A stretch of 43,786 bases of DNA, from the NCBI GenBank assembly GCA_964634885.1, contig CAZWLN010000039.1:1-43786 (forward strand), in the 5' to 3' direction. Numbering within the stretch: the first letter of the stretch is position 1; the number at the start of each line of letters is the position of its first letter. Of this stretch, positions 9,026-17,972 are shown in pieces. A model generated the notes under the pieces. It had not been told where the DNA came from, did no database searches, and was given only the letters and a program-made list of their open reading frames with translations. The stretch comes from DAINRZ01 sp964634885. GTDB lineage: Bacteria > Bacteroidota > Ignavibacteria > Kapaibacteriales > UBA2268. The position numbers and the translations under genes are program-made.

Positions 9026-10558
9026 ATGAATAAAACATTAAGCTCCATCTTATTCGTTGCTTTCCTTTTAACTGGCTGTGCTTCCATTTTCAGCCCAAGG
9101 TACCAGGATGTGACAATCGTTACTCACAATCCTTCAAGCAAGGTCTATCTCGACGATGTTTTCATCGGTAAGGGGGACACCGTTGTTGCCAATGTGCACA
9201 AAGACTGCACATCAAAACAGGTAACGGTTGAAACGGACAGTTGTAAAAACGTTAACAAAGTCCTTCTGCAGGATAGAAAGTCAAAATGGTTTATTCTGAG
9301 TATAATCCCTTTCGGCTTGCTCGTCTATCCGGTACAGTATGACAATGCACAAAATACATGGGTCTTTGATGATTGCCTTGAGTTCAAAAAACCGAGACAA
9401 TTCCAGTACTGGACACCCGATATGAAGAGGGTTTATATTAGAAATATTAAATATGATATTAAAAAAGTTGATAATATACTGCTAACCTATTCCTACAATA
9501 ACTATCTGGCAGGGAAAAGCCCCAATAAAAACGAGAACCAGGATTCTATCTACGGGAACGACATTCAAATGGAAGAAATTTTTACCAAAAAATTAAAAGA
9601 CTTACACCTGTCGGACACGAGCGATAATATCTTTGTTGACCACCAGAACACCTTACTTCTGCACTGTAATATTCAAAAAGCTACTGCCAGCAGGGTCACA
9701 ACAAAGTTAAAGTCCACTTCTTACATATATTTCCCCGGATTTTTAAACGTTGAATTTGAAACTCAATGGGTAGCTACCGATTTGTACGGAGATACGCTCT
9801 ATTGCGGCACCGTGCGTTCGAAGTCCGGCGATTTCTCTTTAAGCGATAAGAACAAAGATAATATTCATCAAAAAATGATTCTTGACGTACTGGAAAACAG
9901 CTGGCTCGACCTGATGGATAAAAAAGAAATGAAAGAACTGCTTAAGTTTGAGCCTGTTAAACCCATATCGCTGGAAAACCTGGTGTTGACAAAGCCTGAA
10001 AAGTATCCTGACAATATGGAAGACGCTATGAAAGCCTGCTTTACAATCAAAAGCGACAAAGGACACGGCAGCGGTTTCCTTATTACCAATGACGGTTATG
10101 TCATCACGAACTATCATGTTATAAATAAGGCAAAAGACCTGAAAGCAATCGACAACAATGGAAATGAGTTTCCTTTGAAACTTATCCGTTTTAATAAAGA
10201 AATCGACCTTGCGCTCCTGAAAATCGACAGCAACTTTGAATTTGCATTTCCCGTACCCACTGAAAAGAATTTCAAGACCGGGCAGGATGCCTTTGCCATC
10301 GGTACTCCCAAGTCGGTTCAATTAGGACAGACCCTCTCCAAAGGCATCATCTCAGGATTCAGGACAAAAGACCACATGAGTTTAATCCAGTCGGACATCA
10401 GTATTAACAAGGGTAACAGCGGCGGCGCCGTCGTCGGTTCTACCGGTGAATTGTTGGGAGTGGTAGTGTCAAAGATGTTCGGAATCGGAACAGAGGGCAT
10501 CTCTTTCTCAATACCGGCTTTCGACATAATGAAAGCCCTGGCGCTGAGCTATCAGTAA
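9026..10558 (+). CDS. Lipoprotein trypsin-like serine protease, array copy 5
   Basis: A 510-residue member starting at ATG, with AAAGG about 8 bases upstream. Lipobox LTGC. The PEGA-like segment includes 'KVYLDDVFIGKGDT'; the middle domain keeps 'DTSDNIFVDHQNTLLLHC', 'YGDTLY' and 'LENSWLDLMDKKEMKEL'. The triad is His364, Asp394 (in KEIDLALLK) and Ser465. Its protease domain is clearly more different from copies 2-4 than those are from one another, so it has escaped the homogenisation. The 95-base gap before it is the longest in the array, and a separate promoter is possible though none is convincing. Confidence 0.9.
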   Translation: MNKTLSSILFVAFLLTGCASIFSPRYQDVTIVTHNPSSKVYLDDVFIGKGDTVVANVHKDCTSKQVTVETDSCKNVNKVLLQDRKSKWFILSIIPFGLLVYPVQYDNAQNTWVFDDCLEFKKPRQFQYWTPDMKRVYIRNIKYDIKKVDNILLTYSYNNYLAGKSPNKNENQDSIYGNDIQMEEIFTKKLKDLHLSDTSDNIFVDHQNTLLLHCNIQKATASRVTTKLKSTSYIYFPGFLNVEFETQWVATDLYGDTLYCGTVRSKSGDFSLSDKNKDNIHQKMILDVLENSWLDLMDKKEMKELLKFEPVKPISLENLVLTKPEKYPDNMEDAMKACFTIKSDKGHGSGFLITNDGYVITNYHVINKAKDLKAIDNNGNEFPLKLIRFNKEIDLALLKIDSNFEFAFPVPTEKNFKTGQDAFAIGTPKSVQLGQTLSKGIISGFRTKDHMSLIQSDISINKGNSGGAVVGSTGELLGVVVSKMFGIGTEGISFSIPAFDIMKALALSYQ

Positions 10559-10604
10559 TAAACAGGTGTTTATATATTTCTCCCATTGAATTGTGAGGTG
10601 TAAA

Positions 10605-12215
10605 ATGTATAGAATAATTACTCTTTTAATAGTTGTTTCAATATTGAGTGGCTGTGCAAACCTTTTCAATTCCCGCTATCAGGATGTCCGCCTAACTACA
10701 AACGGCAGTAGTTGCCGTTTCTATGTCGATACCGCATTCGCCGGCAGTGGAAAAGAAGTAACTTGTAATGTTTACAGGGATTTGGAGATAAAGAAGATAA
10801 GGATTGAGGCTGACAGTTGCAAACCTGTCAAAGGGATAATAATGCAGGACAGCAAATCTTCATGGTACCTTCTGACGTACCTGACGCTGGGAATTGGTTT
10901 AGCCTGGGACTTTTCTCCCAATACATGGTATTATGAGGATTCGTTTATCTTTGAGGCACCGAAGCCCTATCCCTACTGGTCGGCAGCAAAAAAACGCATT
11001 TATATCGATAATGTGGGTGAGAAAACACCGGATGGAAAATACAGGATAGATTTCTATTATTTTAAGGAATATGCTGCCGGTAAAGTTGCCGAGTACACGA
11101 TGGAAACCGACAAGTATATCCGGTTAAACGGCATGGAGTGCGAAAGCTATCTTGAAGATCAACTGGCAAAACTGAATTTCATCGATACTCTTAATACCAT
11201 TTTTCCGGACAAACAAAATTCGCTTTTCCTGAAGTGCAATCTGCAGAATCTTACGATGAGTGCAGTTTCCAGCTTATACTTCCCTGCGAAGAACTATGAC
11301 GGTGACGTAATGTTAAATAAAGTGAACTATGGAATTTCCTTTAAGCTTAAAGCCCTCTGGACTGTAACAGATATATACGGAGACACACTATATGCAGACA
11401 CAATCGAAGGGAAGTCGGGGACTTATCCGGTTGATATAAAAGGTGTTGACAGGCTTGAAAGATACGGCCCACAGGGCAGGCAGATGGCAATGGTCGGCGC
11501 CATAAAGGAAAGGGCCTACGTCGATCCGCTGAATGACGCTGTCGAGTGTACATTCATCGATTTGATGAGTAAACCCCGGATGAAAGAGCTTGTTGCCCTT
11601 GACACAACGACAGAAAGAGTCTTTGCGAAACTGGCAATTGCCAGGCCGGGAAAGAATCCTGGCACGATGGAAGAGGCCATGAAAGCAGGCATGACAATCA
11701 AGGCTGAAGACGGGCACGGCAGCGGTTTCCTTATTACTCACGACGGGTACATCATTACGAATTATCATGTAATAAACCAAAAAAAGAATTTGAAAGCAAT
11801 CGACACCGAAGGTAAAGAATACACTTTGATAGTCGTCCGGTACAATAAGGCCTTCGATCTTGCCCTGCTTAAGGTAGAAGGCAATTTTGAGTACGCTTTG
11901 ACGCTGCCGGGAGAGAGGAATTTCAAAAACGGCCAGGCGGCCTTTGCCATTGGTACACCCAAGTCCGTCAGCCTTGGACAGTCCCTGTCAAAAGGCATAA
12001 TCTCCGGGTACAGGACAAGTGCAGATAAAAGCTATATCCAGACTGATATTGCAGTTAACAGCGGAAACAGCGGCGGTGCAATCGTAAGCTCAACAGGCGA
12101 GTTGCTGGGTGTGGTTGAGTTCAAGATGTCCGGTACCGGCGTCGAAGGCCTGTCGTTTGCCATCCCTGCTTTCGACATAATGAAAGCGCTGGCTCTGAGC
12201 TATCAGAGGCTGTAA
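10605..12215 (+). CDS. Lipoprotein trypsin-like serine protease, array copy 6
   Basis: A 536-residue member. An in-frame GTG exists at 10593, but GTGAGGTG (10593-10600) makes a good ribosome-binding site for the ATG at 10605, which gives MYRIITLLIVVSILSGC, a standard lipoprotein signal. It is the most divergent copy and about 27 residues longer, because of an insertion in the middle domain just before the protease ('LERYGPQGRQ' and following). The triad is His388, Asp418, Ser489, the last in NSGNSGGA. The protein ends ALALSYQRL, two residues longer than the shared tail. It closes the array; a weak CCGGG/CCCGG hairpin (12227-12245) without a T-run follows. Confidence 0.9.
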   Translation: MYRIITLLIVVSILSGCANLFNSRYQDVRLTTNGSSCRFYVDTAFAGSGKEVTCNVYRDLEIKKIRIEADSCKPVKGIIMQDSKSSWYLLTYLTLGIGLAWDFSPNTWYYEDSFIFEAPKPYPYWSAAKKRIYIDNVGEKTPDGKYRIDFYYFKEYAAGKVAEYTMETDKYIRLNGMECESYLEDQLAKLNFIDTLNTIFPDKQNSLFLKCNLQNLTMSAVSSLYFPAKNYDGDVMLNKVNYGISFKLKALWTVTDIYGDTLYADTIEGKSGTYPVDIKGVDRLERYGPQGRQMAMVGAIKERAYVDPLNDAVECTFIDLMSKPRMKELVALDTTTERVFAKLAIARPGKNPGTMEEAMKAGMTIKAEDGHGSGFLITHDGYIITNYHVINQKKNLKAIDTEGKEYTLIVVRYNKAFDLALLKVEGNFEYALTLPGERNFKNGQAAFAIGTPKSVSLGQSLSKGIISGYRTSADKSYIQTDIAVNSGNSGGAIVSSTGELLGVVEFKMSGTGVEGLSFAIPAFDIMKALALSYQRL

Positions 12216-12226
12216 TTACAGAATGA

Positions 12227-12245
12227 CCGGGCTGATGAAACCCGG
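12227..12245 (+). terminator. Weak hairpin after the protease array
   Basis: CCGGG (12227-12231) can pair with CCCGG (12241-12245) across a 9-base loop just after copy 6. No T-run follows, so it is at best a weak or factor-assisted terminator. The rest of 12246-12436 shows nothing I recognise. Confidence 0.3.
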
Positions 12246-12436
12246 CCCATTGATGATGTTTCATTTTGATTGATTGTTTACTGATTAAGAGATGATTATA
12301 TAATAGTATTTCAATATATCTTCCTTTCTTTTCATTGAAACCAATTCTCTTCTTACATTACAAAAAAATTTGTATCTTGTAAGATTGAAAAGATAATATT
12401 GCTTGTAAATGATTGACATAGAATGATGACGGCAAC

Positions 12437-12467
12437 CGGCACAATGGCCGCTAAACTAATTGTGCCG
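12437..12467 (+). promoter_or_regulatory. Perfect 9-bp inverted repeat upstream of nuoG
   Basis: CGGCACAAT (12437-12445) and ATTGTGCCG (12459-12467) are exact reverse complements around a 13-base centre, 53 bases before the nuoG start. No T-run follows, so it is not a classical terminator. It could be a leader stem-loop or an operator; the sequence does not tell which. Confidence 0.45.
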
Positions 12468-12520
12468 TGTAGCAGTCTCTATGCAAGTTATCTGCAAACA
12501 GAGGAAAGGAGTAGTAATTG

Positions 12521-14293
12521 ATGCCTGAGATAGTCATTGACGGCATAAAGATAGAAGCTGAGAAAGGCGAAACCATCATTCAGGCCGCTTACCGTAACGG
12601 CATTCCCATCCCTCATTTTTGCTGGCATCCCGAACTGTCGGTGTCAGGTAACTGCCGTATGTGCCTGGTCGAGACCGGAACCCCAAGGAAATCTCCCGAC
12701 GGAACTGTCGAAAAAGACAGCGGCGGTAACCCTGTAATTGCATGGTTTCCTAAGTTACAGATTGCCTGCGCTACTGTCGTCTCAGACGGCATGCATGTCA
12801 GGCTGGCCTCCAAACCGGTGATTGAAGCACAGGAAGCCGTAATGGAATTCCTCCTGATCAACCATCCCCTAGACTGTCCCATTTGCGACGAAGCAGGTGA
12901 GTGTAAACTCCAGGACTACGCTTTCAACTATTCGAAAGGCGAAAGCAGGTTCGTTGAAACGAAGAACCACAAGGACAAAAGAGTGGAGTGGGGGCCCAAT
13001 GTGATGTACGACGCCGAAAGATGCATCTCCTGCTCTCGCTGCCTGCGCTATGCAAAAGAGCATACGAAACAGGACGTATTGACCTTCGTTAACCGCGGCG
13101 ACAGAGTAACGATCAAAGTGGCAGAGGGTGCGAAGTTCGACAATCCCTACTCCATGAACGTCATTGAACTGTGTCCTGTCGGGGCGCTGACAAGCAGGGA
13201 TTTCCGCTTCAAGTCCAGGGTGTGGGAGATGAGTTTCAATGACACCATCTGTCCGGGCTGCTCACGCGGCTGTAACATTAAGGCCGGAGTGAGGAATAAC
13301 CGGATTCTCAGGCTCGAACCCGACACCAACGTCTGGGTTAACAGGTACTGGATGTGCGACTACGGAAGGACGACACAGTATGGCGCCGTTAATGAAGGCA
13401 GGATTACTGAACCCATGGTTAGAAAAGACGGCAGGCAGGAGCAATGCTCTTTTGAAGAAGCATTCCAAGCGGCAGCCGACGGGTTGAAACGATTGCAGCC
13501 GTCTGAAATTATGTTCCTCGGATCGGCCAAAGCCTCTACAGAAGATAACTATGCCCTGGCAAAATTTGCCCGGGAACTAATAAATACCACCAATCTTGAT
13601 TATTTCCGGTATATTGATGAGTCCTTCGGCGACGATTACCTTAAAACAAACGACAAAGCTCCCAACAGTGCAGGCGCAAGAGAAGCCGGCATCGTACCTG
13701 CTACCGGAGGTATTGACGCTTCGACCCTCGCTGCAAGGATCAAAGACGGGACCGTCAAGGGTCTCTATGTGATGGACGACAGCCTTGAAGCCGCTTCCGG
13801 GCTGATGGAAGCTGCAGGCTTACTACAATTGCTGATTGTACATGCTCACAACAGCAGCCGTCTTACTCAGGCAGCCCATGTCGTACTGCCGTCGTCCACA
13901 TTTGCCGAATCGGAAGGGACATTCGTTAATTTCCGGGACAGGGTTCAGCATTTTTCCCCGGCATTAGTAACTGCAGAGAACCTCAGGACCATGGGTATGA
14001 AAATGAGCCGCTGGGACAAGTTCGGTTCCCACAATGACCGTTGGACAAAACATGAATTGAGGAATTGCCGCCAGAACTGGCGTATGCTCATGTCAATTGC
14101 AGGGCTAATGGGGGCGTCCTGGAAATTCAGGAGCTCTGAAGATGTATTCGCTGAGTTGGCTTCCGTCAATGTGAAACTTAAGGGCATGGACTACTCAAAG
14201 CTCGATGAATACCAGGGCCTTACTCTCGGTAAAGCCGGCAAGCCCGACCAGAAATTAAAGAAATATGTCTCTCATTACCTTAAGCCGGAGTAA
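12521..14293 (+). CDS. nuoG: NADH-quinone oxidoreductase subunit G (short form)
   Basis: A 590-residue iron-sulfur subunit of respiratory complex I. A TTG precedes the ATG at 12521; the ATG is chosen because AGGAG lies 9 bases upstream. Visible cofactor sites: a [2Fe-2S] ferredoxin domain with Cys34, Cys45, Cys48 and Cys83; the His-Cys3 [4Fe-4S] site His115, Cys119, Cys122, Cys128; a further CxxCxxC (RCISCSRCLR) with its partner in ELCPVGA; and an N7-type site CPGCSRGC with a distant Cys in WMCDYGR. The molybdopterin-like C-terminal part is present only in shortened form: the protein is far shorter than E. coli NuoG (about 900 residues). It keeps 'VVLPSSTFAESEGTFVNFRDR', a typical remnant. 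It starts a three-gene run with nuoH and nuoI; nuoE/F are not upstream, so electron input must be encoded elsewhere or differ. Confidence 0.92.
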   Translation: MPEIVIDGIKIEAEKGETIIQAAYRNGIPIPHFCWHPELSVSGNCRMCLVETGTPRKSPDGTVEKDSGGNPVIAWFPKLQIACATVVSDGMHVRLASKPVIEAQEAVMEFLLINHPLDCPICDEAGECKLQDYAFNYSKGESRFVETKNHKDKRVEWGPNVMYDAERCISCSRCLRYAKEHTKQDVLTFVNRGDRVTIKVAEGAKFDNPYSMNVIELCPVGALTSRDFRFKSRVWEMSFNDTICPGCSRGCNIKAGVRNNRILRLEPDTNVWVNRYWMCDYGRTTQYGAVNEGRITEPMVRKDGRQEQCSFEEAFQAAADGLKRLQPSEIMFLGSAKASTEDNYALAKFARELINTTNLDYFRYIDESFGDDYLKTNDKAPNSAGAREAGIVPATGGIDASTLAARIKDGTVKGLYVMDDSLEAASGLMEAAGLLQLLIVHAHNSSRLTQAAHVVLPSSTFAESEGTFVNFRDRVQHFSPALVTAENLRTMGMKMSRWDKFGSHNDRWTKHELRNCRQNWRMLMSIAGLMGASWKFRSSEDVFAELASVNVKLKGMDYSKLDEYQGLTLGKAGKPDQKLKKYVSHYLKPE

Positions 14294-14317
14294 TTTATAA
14301 TAATAAATAATTGAACT

Positions 14318-15370
14318 ATGGAAGAAATTGGCTGGATATTAATAGAATCTTTAATAAAGTGTGCGGCAATACTTGGAATGCTGCTGACAGCTGCTGCAGT
14401 CCTCGTTTACTTGGAGAGAAAGGTTTCCGCATATATTCAAATGCGTATCGGCCCGAACAGGGTTGGACCCGTTGGGGTATTGCAGCCCTTTGCAGATGTT
14501 TTCAAGCTTTTCATGAAAGAAGACCTTGTACCTGCCGCTGCCGACAAGAAATTCCACAGGCTGGCACCCATCATCTCCCTCGGCGTAACAATCGCCGTCT
14601 ATGCTGTCATTCCACTGGCCGACCCGTTCAGGCTTGGGGACAGGCTGATATACATGGGGCTTGCTCCCGATGTGAACATCGGTATTCTTTTCATCCTGGC
14701 AATGACATCTGTAGGCGTATATGGGATCACTCTTGCGGGCTGGTCTTCCAACAATAAATATTCGCTTCTGGGCGGCCTGCGTTCCTCGGCACAGATGATT
14801 TCATACGAATTGTCGATGGGTTTGTCTGTCGTGGCGGTAATAATGGTAACCGGTTCCCTGAGCCTGATGGACATCGTCGGCCACCAGGGCGCCTGGGGCG
14901 GCTGGCGCTGGAACATTATACTTCAGCCCCTGGGATTCATCATCTTCTTAGTGTCTGCCTTCGCAGAAACAAACAGGGCTCCCTTCGACCTTCCCGAAGC
15001 CGAACCGGAGCTTGTCGGCGGCTACAATACGGAGTACTCCGGCATGAAGTTCGGTATGTTCTTCCTGGCAGAGTACGCGAACATGGCTACTTCTTCGGCC
15101 ATCATCTCACTGCTCTATCTTGGCGGTTGGAACCTGCCTGTACCGGCTGAAACTCTGGGCTTAGTGCCGGGTACGTGGATTACTTCCTTAGTGCAGTTAG
15201 GGGTATTGTTAGTTAAGATATTGTTCGTCTGTTTCTTCTTCATCTGGGTACGCTGGTCCATACCACGTTTCAGGTACGACCAACTGATGTATCTCGGATG
15301 GAAAGCCCTGTTGCCGTTGTCTCTTGTTAATATCATAGCTACGGGAATTGCAATGTTCCTGCTTAAATAG
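14318..15370 (+). CDS. nuoH: NADH-quinone oxidoreductase subunit H
   Basis: A 350-residue polytopic membrane protein with about eight hydrophobic helices, the normal length for NuoH. Recognisable family signatures are 'YLERKVSAYIQMRIGPNRVG' near residue 30 and the acidic quinone-site loop 'FAETNRAPFDLPEAEPELVG' near residue 210, followed by 'YNTEYSGMKFGMFFLAEYAN'. NuoH joins the hydrophilic arm to the membrane arm and helps form the quinone channel. It begins 24 bases after nuoG stops, so the two are probably one transcript. Nothing looks truncated or altered. Confidence 0.96.
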   Translation: MEEIGWILIESLIKCAAILGMLLTAAAVLVYLERKVSAYIQMRIGPNRVGPVGVLQPFADVFKLFMKEDLVPAAADKKFHRLAPIISLGVTIAVYAVIPLADPFRLGDRLIYMGLAPDVNIGILFILAMTSVGVYGITLAGWSSNNKYSLLGGLRSSAQMISYELSMGLSVVAVIMVTGSLSLMDIVGHQGAWGGWRWNIILQPLGFIIFLVSAFAETNRAPFDLPEAEPELVGGYNTEYSGMKFGMFFLAEYANMATSSAIISLLYLGGWNLPVPAETLGLVPGTWITSLVQLGVLLVKILFVCFFFIWVRWSIPRFRYDQLMYLGWKALLPLSLVNIIATGIAMFLLK

Positions 15371-15411
15371 CGAGTTGAATGTTTTAGTAAATAATTAGCG
15401 GAATATAGATA

Positions 15412-15909
15412 ATGAATAATACCAAGAATTCTGAAGCAGAGAGGATGACATTCCTTGAGAAGCTTTACCTGCCCGAGATAGCAAAGGGTATGGGGCTTAC
15501 TTTGAAGGAGATGTTCAAGCCGAAGTTCACCAGGCAATACCCTGAAGAACGCTGGGAGCCAACCGGCTCTTACCGCGGGAGGCCGGTACTGGTGCTGGAA
15601 GAAGACGGCGAGCGCTGCGTGGCCTGCGGCTTGTGTTCCCGTGTTTGTCCTGCCTTGGCAATCGAAGTGCAGGCTGCCGAGACCGAAAAAGACAAGGAAA
15701 GGTATCCCGTTAAATTTGAAATAAATATGTTGCGCTGCATTTACTGCGGCTACTGCGAAGAAGTCTGCCCCGAGGAAGCCATCGTAATGAGCAAGGATTA
15801 CGAACTGGTATTTACCAGCCAGGAAGAAGCAATTCTCGGTAAAGAAAAACTACTGGTACCAGCTTCCGAGCTTAAAGAAAAGCTGGAATTCCTGAAGAGA
15901 TACAGGTAA
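15412..15909 (+). CDS. nuoI: NADH-quinone oxidoreductase subunit I
   Basis: A 165-residue ferredoxin-like subunit with two [4Fe-4S] motifs: Cys69, Cys72, Cys75 with Cys79 (CVACGLCSRVCP) and Cys109, Cys112, Cys115 with Cys119 (CIYCGYCEEVCP). These carry clusters N6a and N6b, which pass electrons towards the quinone site. The amphipathic N-terminal helix 'GMGLTLKEMFKPKFTRQYPE' is typical. It lies 41 bases after nuoH. The usual next genes, nuoJ-N, do not follow; an unrelated peptidase gene does. Confidence 0.95.
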   Translation: MNNTKNSEAERMTFLEKLYLPEIAKGMGLTLKEMFKPKFTRQYPEERWEPTGSYRGRPVLVLEEDGERCVACGLCSRVCPALAIEVQAAETEKDKERYPVKFEINMLRCIYCGYCEEVCPEEAIVMSKDYELVFTSQEEAILGKEKLLVPASELKEKLEFLKRYR

Positions 15910-15944
15910 TAATTGTGTTTGTTTTATATATTAAGGATTCGACG

Positions 15945-17675
15945 ATGAAACTAATGCTTCGTTTAACGATGATTGTTCTTGTTTGTGGCCTGGCAGTGGC
16001 CGGCTGCAGGAAAACCGACGATCAAAATACTGCACAAAAGAAAAATCCGGAGGAAGTAAAGAAAATGGAGACAAAATTCAAGACGCTTGCTGAAGGCCTT
16101 GAGAAAGAAATTAAGACACTGTACACCGACATGGCTACAGCTTACTGGGTAGCTTCAATCAGTGGCAAGGACGAAGACTTCAAGAAGCAGGCCGATAGTG
16201 AAAAGAAGTTCAACGCTTTCCTGTCAAACAAAGAAAACTTCAAACAGTTGAAGGAATTACACGATTCGAAATTGGTTGAGAATCCTGAGCTTGCCAGAAG
16301 GTTAAAGCTGCTGTACTATGCTTTCCTCGGCAACCAGGTTGACACTGCCAAATTGAACGCCGTAACCGAGCTTGCATCAAATATTGGCCAGAAGTTCCAG
16401 ACATTCAGGGCTAAAGTCGGCAAGAAAACAATGACCGACAATGATATTGAAAATGTACTCAAGACTTCTACCGACAACAAGCAGCTCCAGGCAGTCTGGA
16501 CTGCACATAAGGAGATCGGCCCTCTCGTATCCGATGACCTTATTAAATTAGTGAAAATGAGGAATGAAATTGCAAAAGAACTCGGTTTCAAGAACTATCA
16601 TGAGATGAGCCTTACTTTGAGCGACCAGAATCCTGCCGACGTCCAGAAGCTCTTTGACGAACTGGACCAGTTGACAACGCCTGCCTTCCGGAAACTCAAG
16701 ACTGAAATGGACGCAGTCCTTGCAGCCAAGGTTAAGATCAAACCCGAAGAACTGATGCCCTGGAACTACCAGAACAGGTATTTCCAGGAAGCCCCTGCCA
16801 TCTATGAAATGGATCTCGACCCATACTACAAAGGCAAGGATATTGTAAAACTGACACAGGATTACTACACAGGATTAGGTATGGAAATCGGCGACATGGT
16901 TGCTAAAAGCGACCTGTTCGAGAAACCCGGCAAGAGCCAGCATGCATTCTGCACCGACATCGACAGAGATGCCCATGACATAAGGGTACTCTGCAACGTG
17001 AAAGACAACCAGGGCTGGATGGAAACCAATCTTCATGAGTTCGGACACGCCGTCTATTTTAAATACCACGACACACAGCTTCCCTGGACCCTGAAGACTC
17101 CGGCACATACGTTTACAACAGAGGCAATTGCCATGCTCTTCGGCAGGATGTCGATGAATGCACAGTGGATGCTCGACATGGGCCTCATCAAAGCTGAAGA
17201 CAAAGGCAAGATCGAAGAGACCGCTAAGAAGATGCTTCGTTTGCAGCAGCTCGTGTTCAGCCGCTGGTCACAGGTAATGTATCGTTTCGAAAAAGGCTTG
17301 TACGAGAATCCTGACCAGGACCTCAACAAGCTCTGGTGGGACCTCGTAGAGAAGTACCAGATGGTTAAGAAACCCAAGGACAGGAATATGCCGGACTGGG
17401 CAACGAAGATTCATATTGCTACATCACCCTGCTATTACCATAACTACCACCTCGGTGAACTCCTGGCTTCACAGTTGTATTACACTATCAAAGACAAAGT
17501 GCTGAAGCTCCCCGAAAACCAGCAGGCATCCTTCTTTAACAACAAAGAAGCAGGCAAGTTCCTGGTCGATAAGGTATTCAAACCCGGTGCACTCTATTAC
17601 TGGGACGACATGATTGAGAAAGCTACCGGCGAGAAACTGACTGCAAAATACTATGCAAAGCAGTTTGTACAGTAA
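15945..17675 (+). CDS. M2/M3-like zinc metallopeptidase lipoprotein
   Basis: A 576-residue zinc peptidase. The frame opens at a GTG (15915), but the ATG at 15945 follows AAGGA by 7 bases and starts a lipoprotein signal with lipobox AVAGC, so it is preferred. The gluzincin site is intact: His364-Glu365-x-x-His368 (HEFGH) and the third ligand Glu393 in TTEAIAMLFGR. The N-terminal 'MATAYWVASISG' and the overall helical layout resemble the peptidyl-dipeptidase (ACE-like M2) and oligopeptidase (M3) families; I cannot decide between them by eye. Members act as peptidyl-dipeptidases or oligopeptidases on short peptides. The lipid anchor places it in the envelope. It follows nuoI by 35 bases and is closed by a strong terminator, so it may be in the nuoGHI transcript, but no functional link is implied. 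Confidence 0.88.
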   Translation: MKLMLRLTMIVLVCGLAVAGCRKTDDQNTAQKKNPEEVKKMETKFKTLAEGLEKEIKTLYTDMATAYWVASISGKDEDFKKQADSEKKFNAFLSNKENFKQLKELHDSKLVENPELARRLKLLYYAFLGNQVDTAKLNAVTELASNIGQKFQTFRAKVGKKTMTDNDIENVLKTSTDNKQLQAVWTAHKEIGPLVSDDLIKLVKMRNEIAKELGFKNYHEMSLTLSDQNPADVQKLFDELDQLTTPAFRKLKTEMDAVLAAKVKIKPEELMPWNYQNRYFQEAPAIYEMDLDPYYKGKDIVKLTQDYYTGLGMEIGDMVAKSDLFEKPGKSQHAFCTDIDRDAHDIRVLCNVKDNQGWMETNLHEFGHAVYFKYHDTQLPWTLKTPAHTFTTEAIAMLFGRMSMNAQWMLDMGLIKAEDKGKIEETAKKMLRLQQLVFSRWSQVMYRFEKGLYENPDQDLNKLWWDLVEKYQMVKKPKDRNMPDWATKIHIATSPCYYHNYHLGELLASQLYYTIKDKVLKLPENQQASFFNNKEAGKFLVDKVFKPGALYYWDDMIEKATGEKLTAKYYAKQFVQ

Positions 17676-17708
17676 CATCAACGGTCAATAACATTACTTT
17701 AATATTAA

Positions 17709-17734
17709 GCCCGGTTTTCGCCGGGTTTTTTTTT
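17709..17734 (+). terminator. Rho-independent terminator after the peptidase gene
   Basis: CCCGG and CCGGG pair across TTTTCG (hairpin 17710-17725) and are followed by an unbroken run of nine T. It sits 34 bases after the peptidase stop codon. Confidence 0.92.
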
Positions 17735-17780
17735 AGGTGTGTCAAAAATCAATCAAAATACTTTGAACCGTTTTCGTTGC

Positions 17781-17792
17781 TCATGTGTCATT
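17781..17792 (+). promoter_or_regulatory. Element shared upstream of the first BNR-repeat gene
   Basis: TCATGTGTCATT occurs 192 bases before the start of this gene and, unchanged, 194 bases before the start of its paralogue (20306-20317). AAGGCAATCG is also shared (17843-17852 and 20402-20411). The role is unknown; it may be a remnant of the duplication or a regulatory site. The rest of the 17735-17972 gap shows nothing else. Confidence 0.45.
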
Positions 17793-17972
17793 TATAGATA
17801 ACATTGTTACTCTTTTAATAACAATGGAATTGAATATGAAGTAAGGCAATCGAATCACCGAAATGGCTTGACGAAGAGTAAGAAGGGAGAGAGAGGCAGG
17901 AAGTCAGAGTAGCGCTGAAATAATTCTGATGATTGAGAATCTGGTTTTTTCACAAATAGTCAGGGTGCCATT

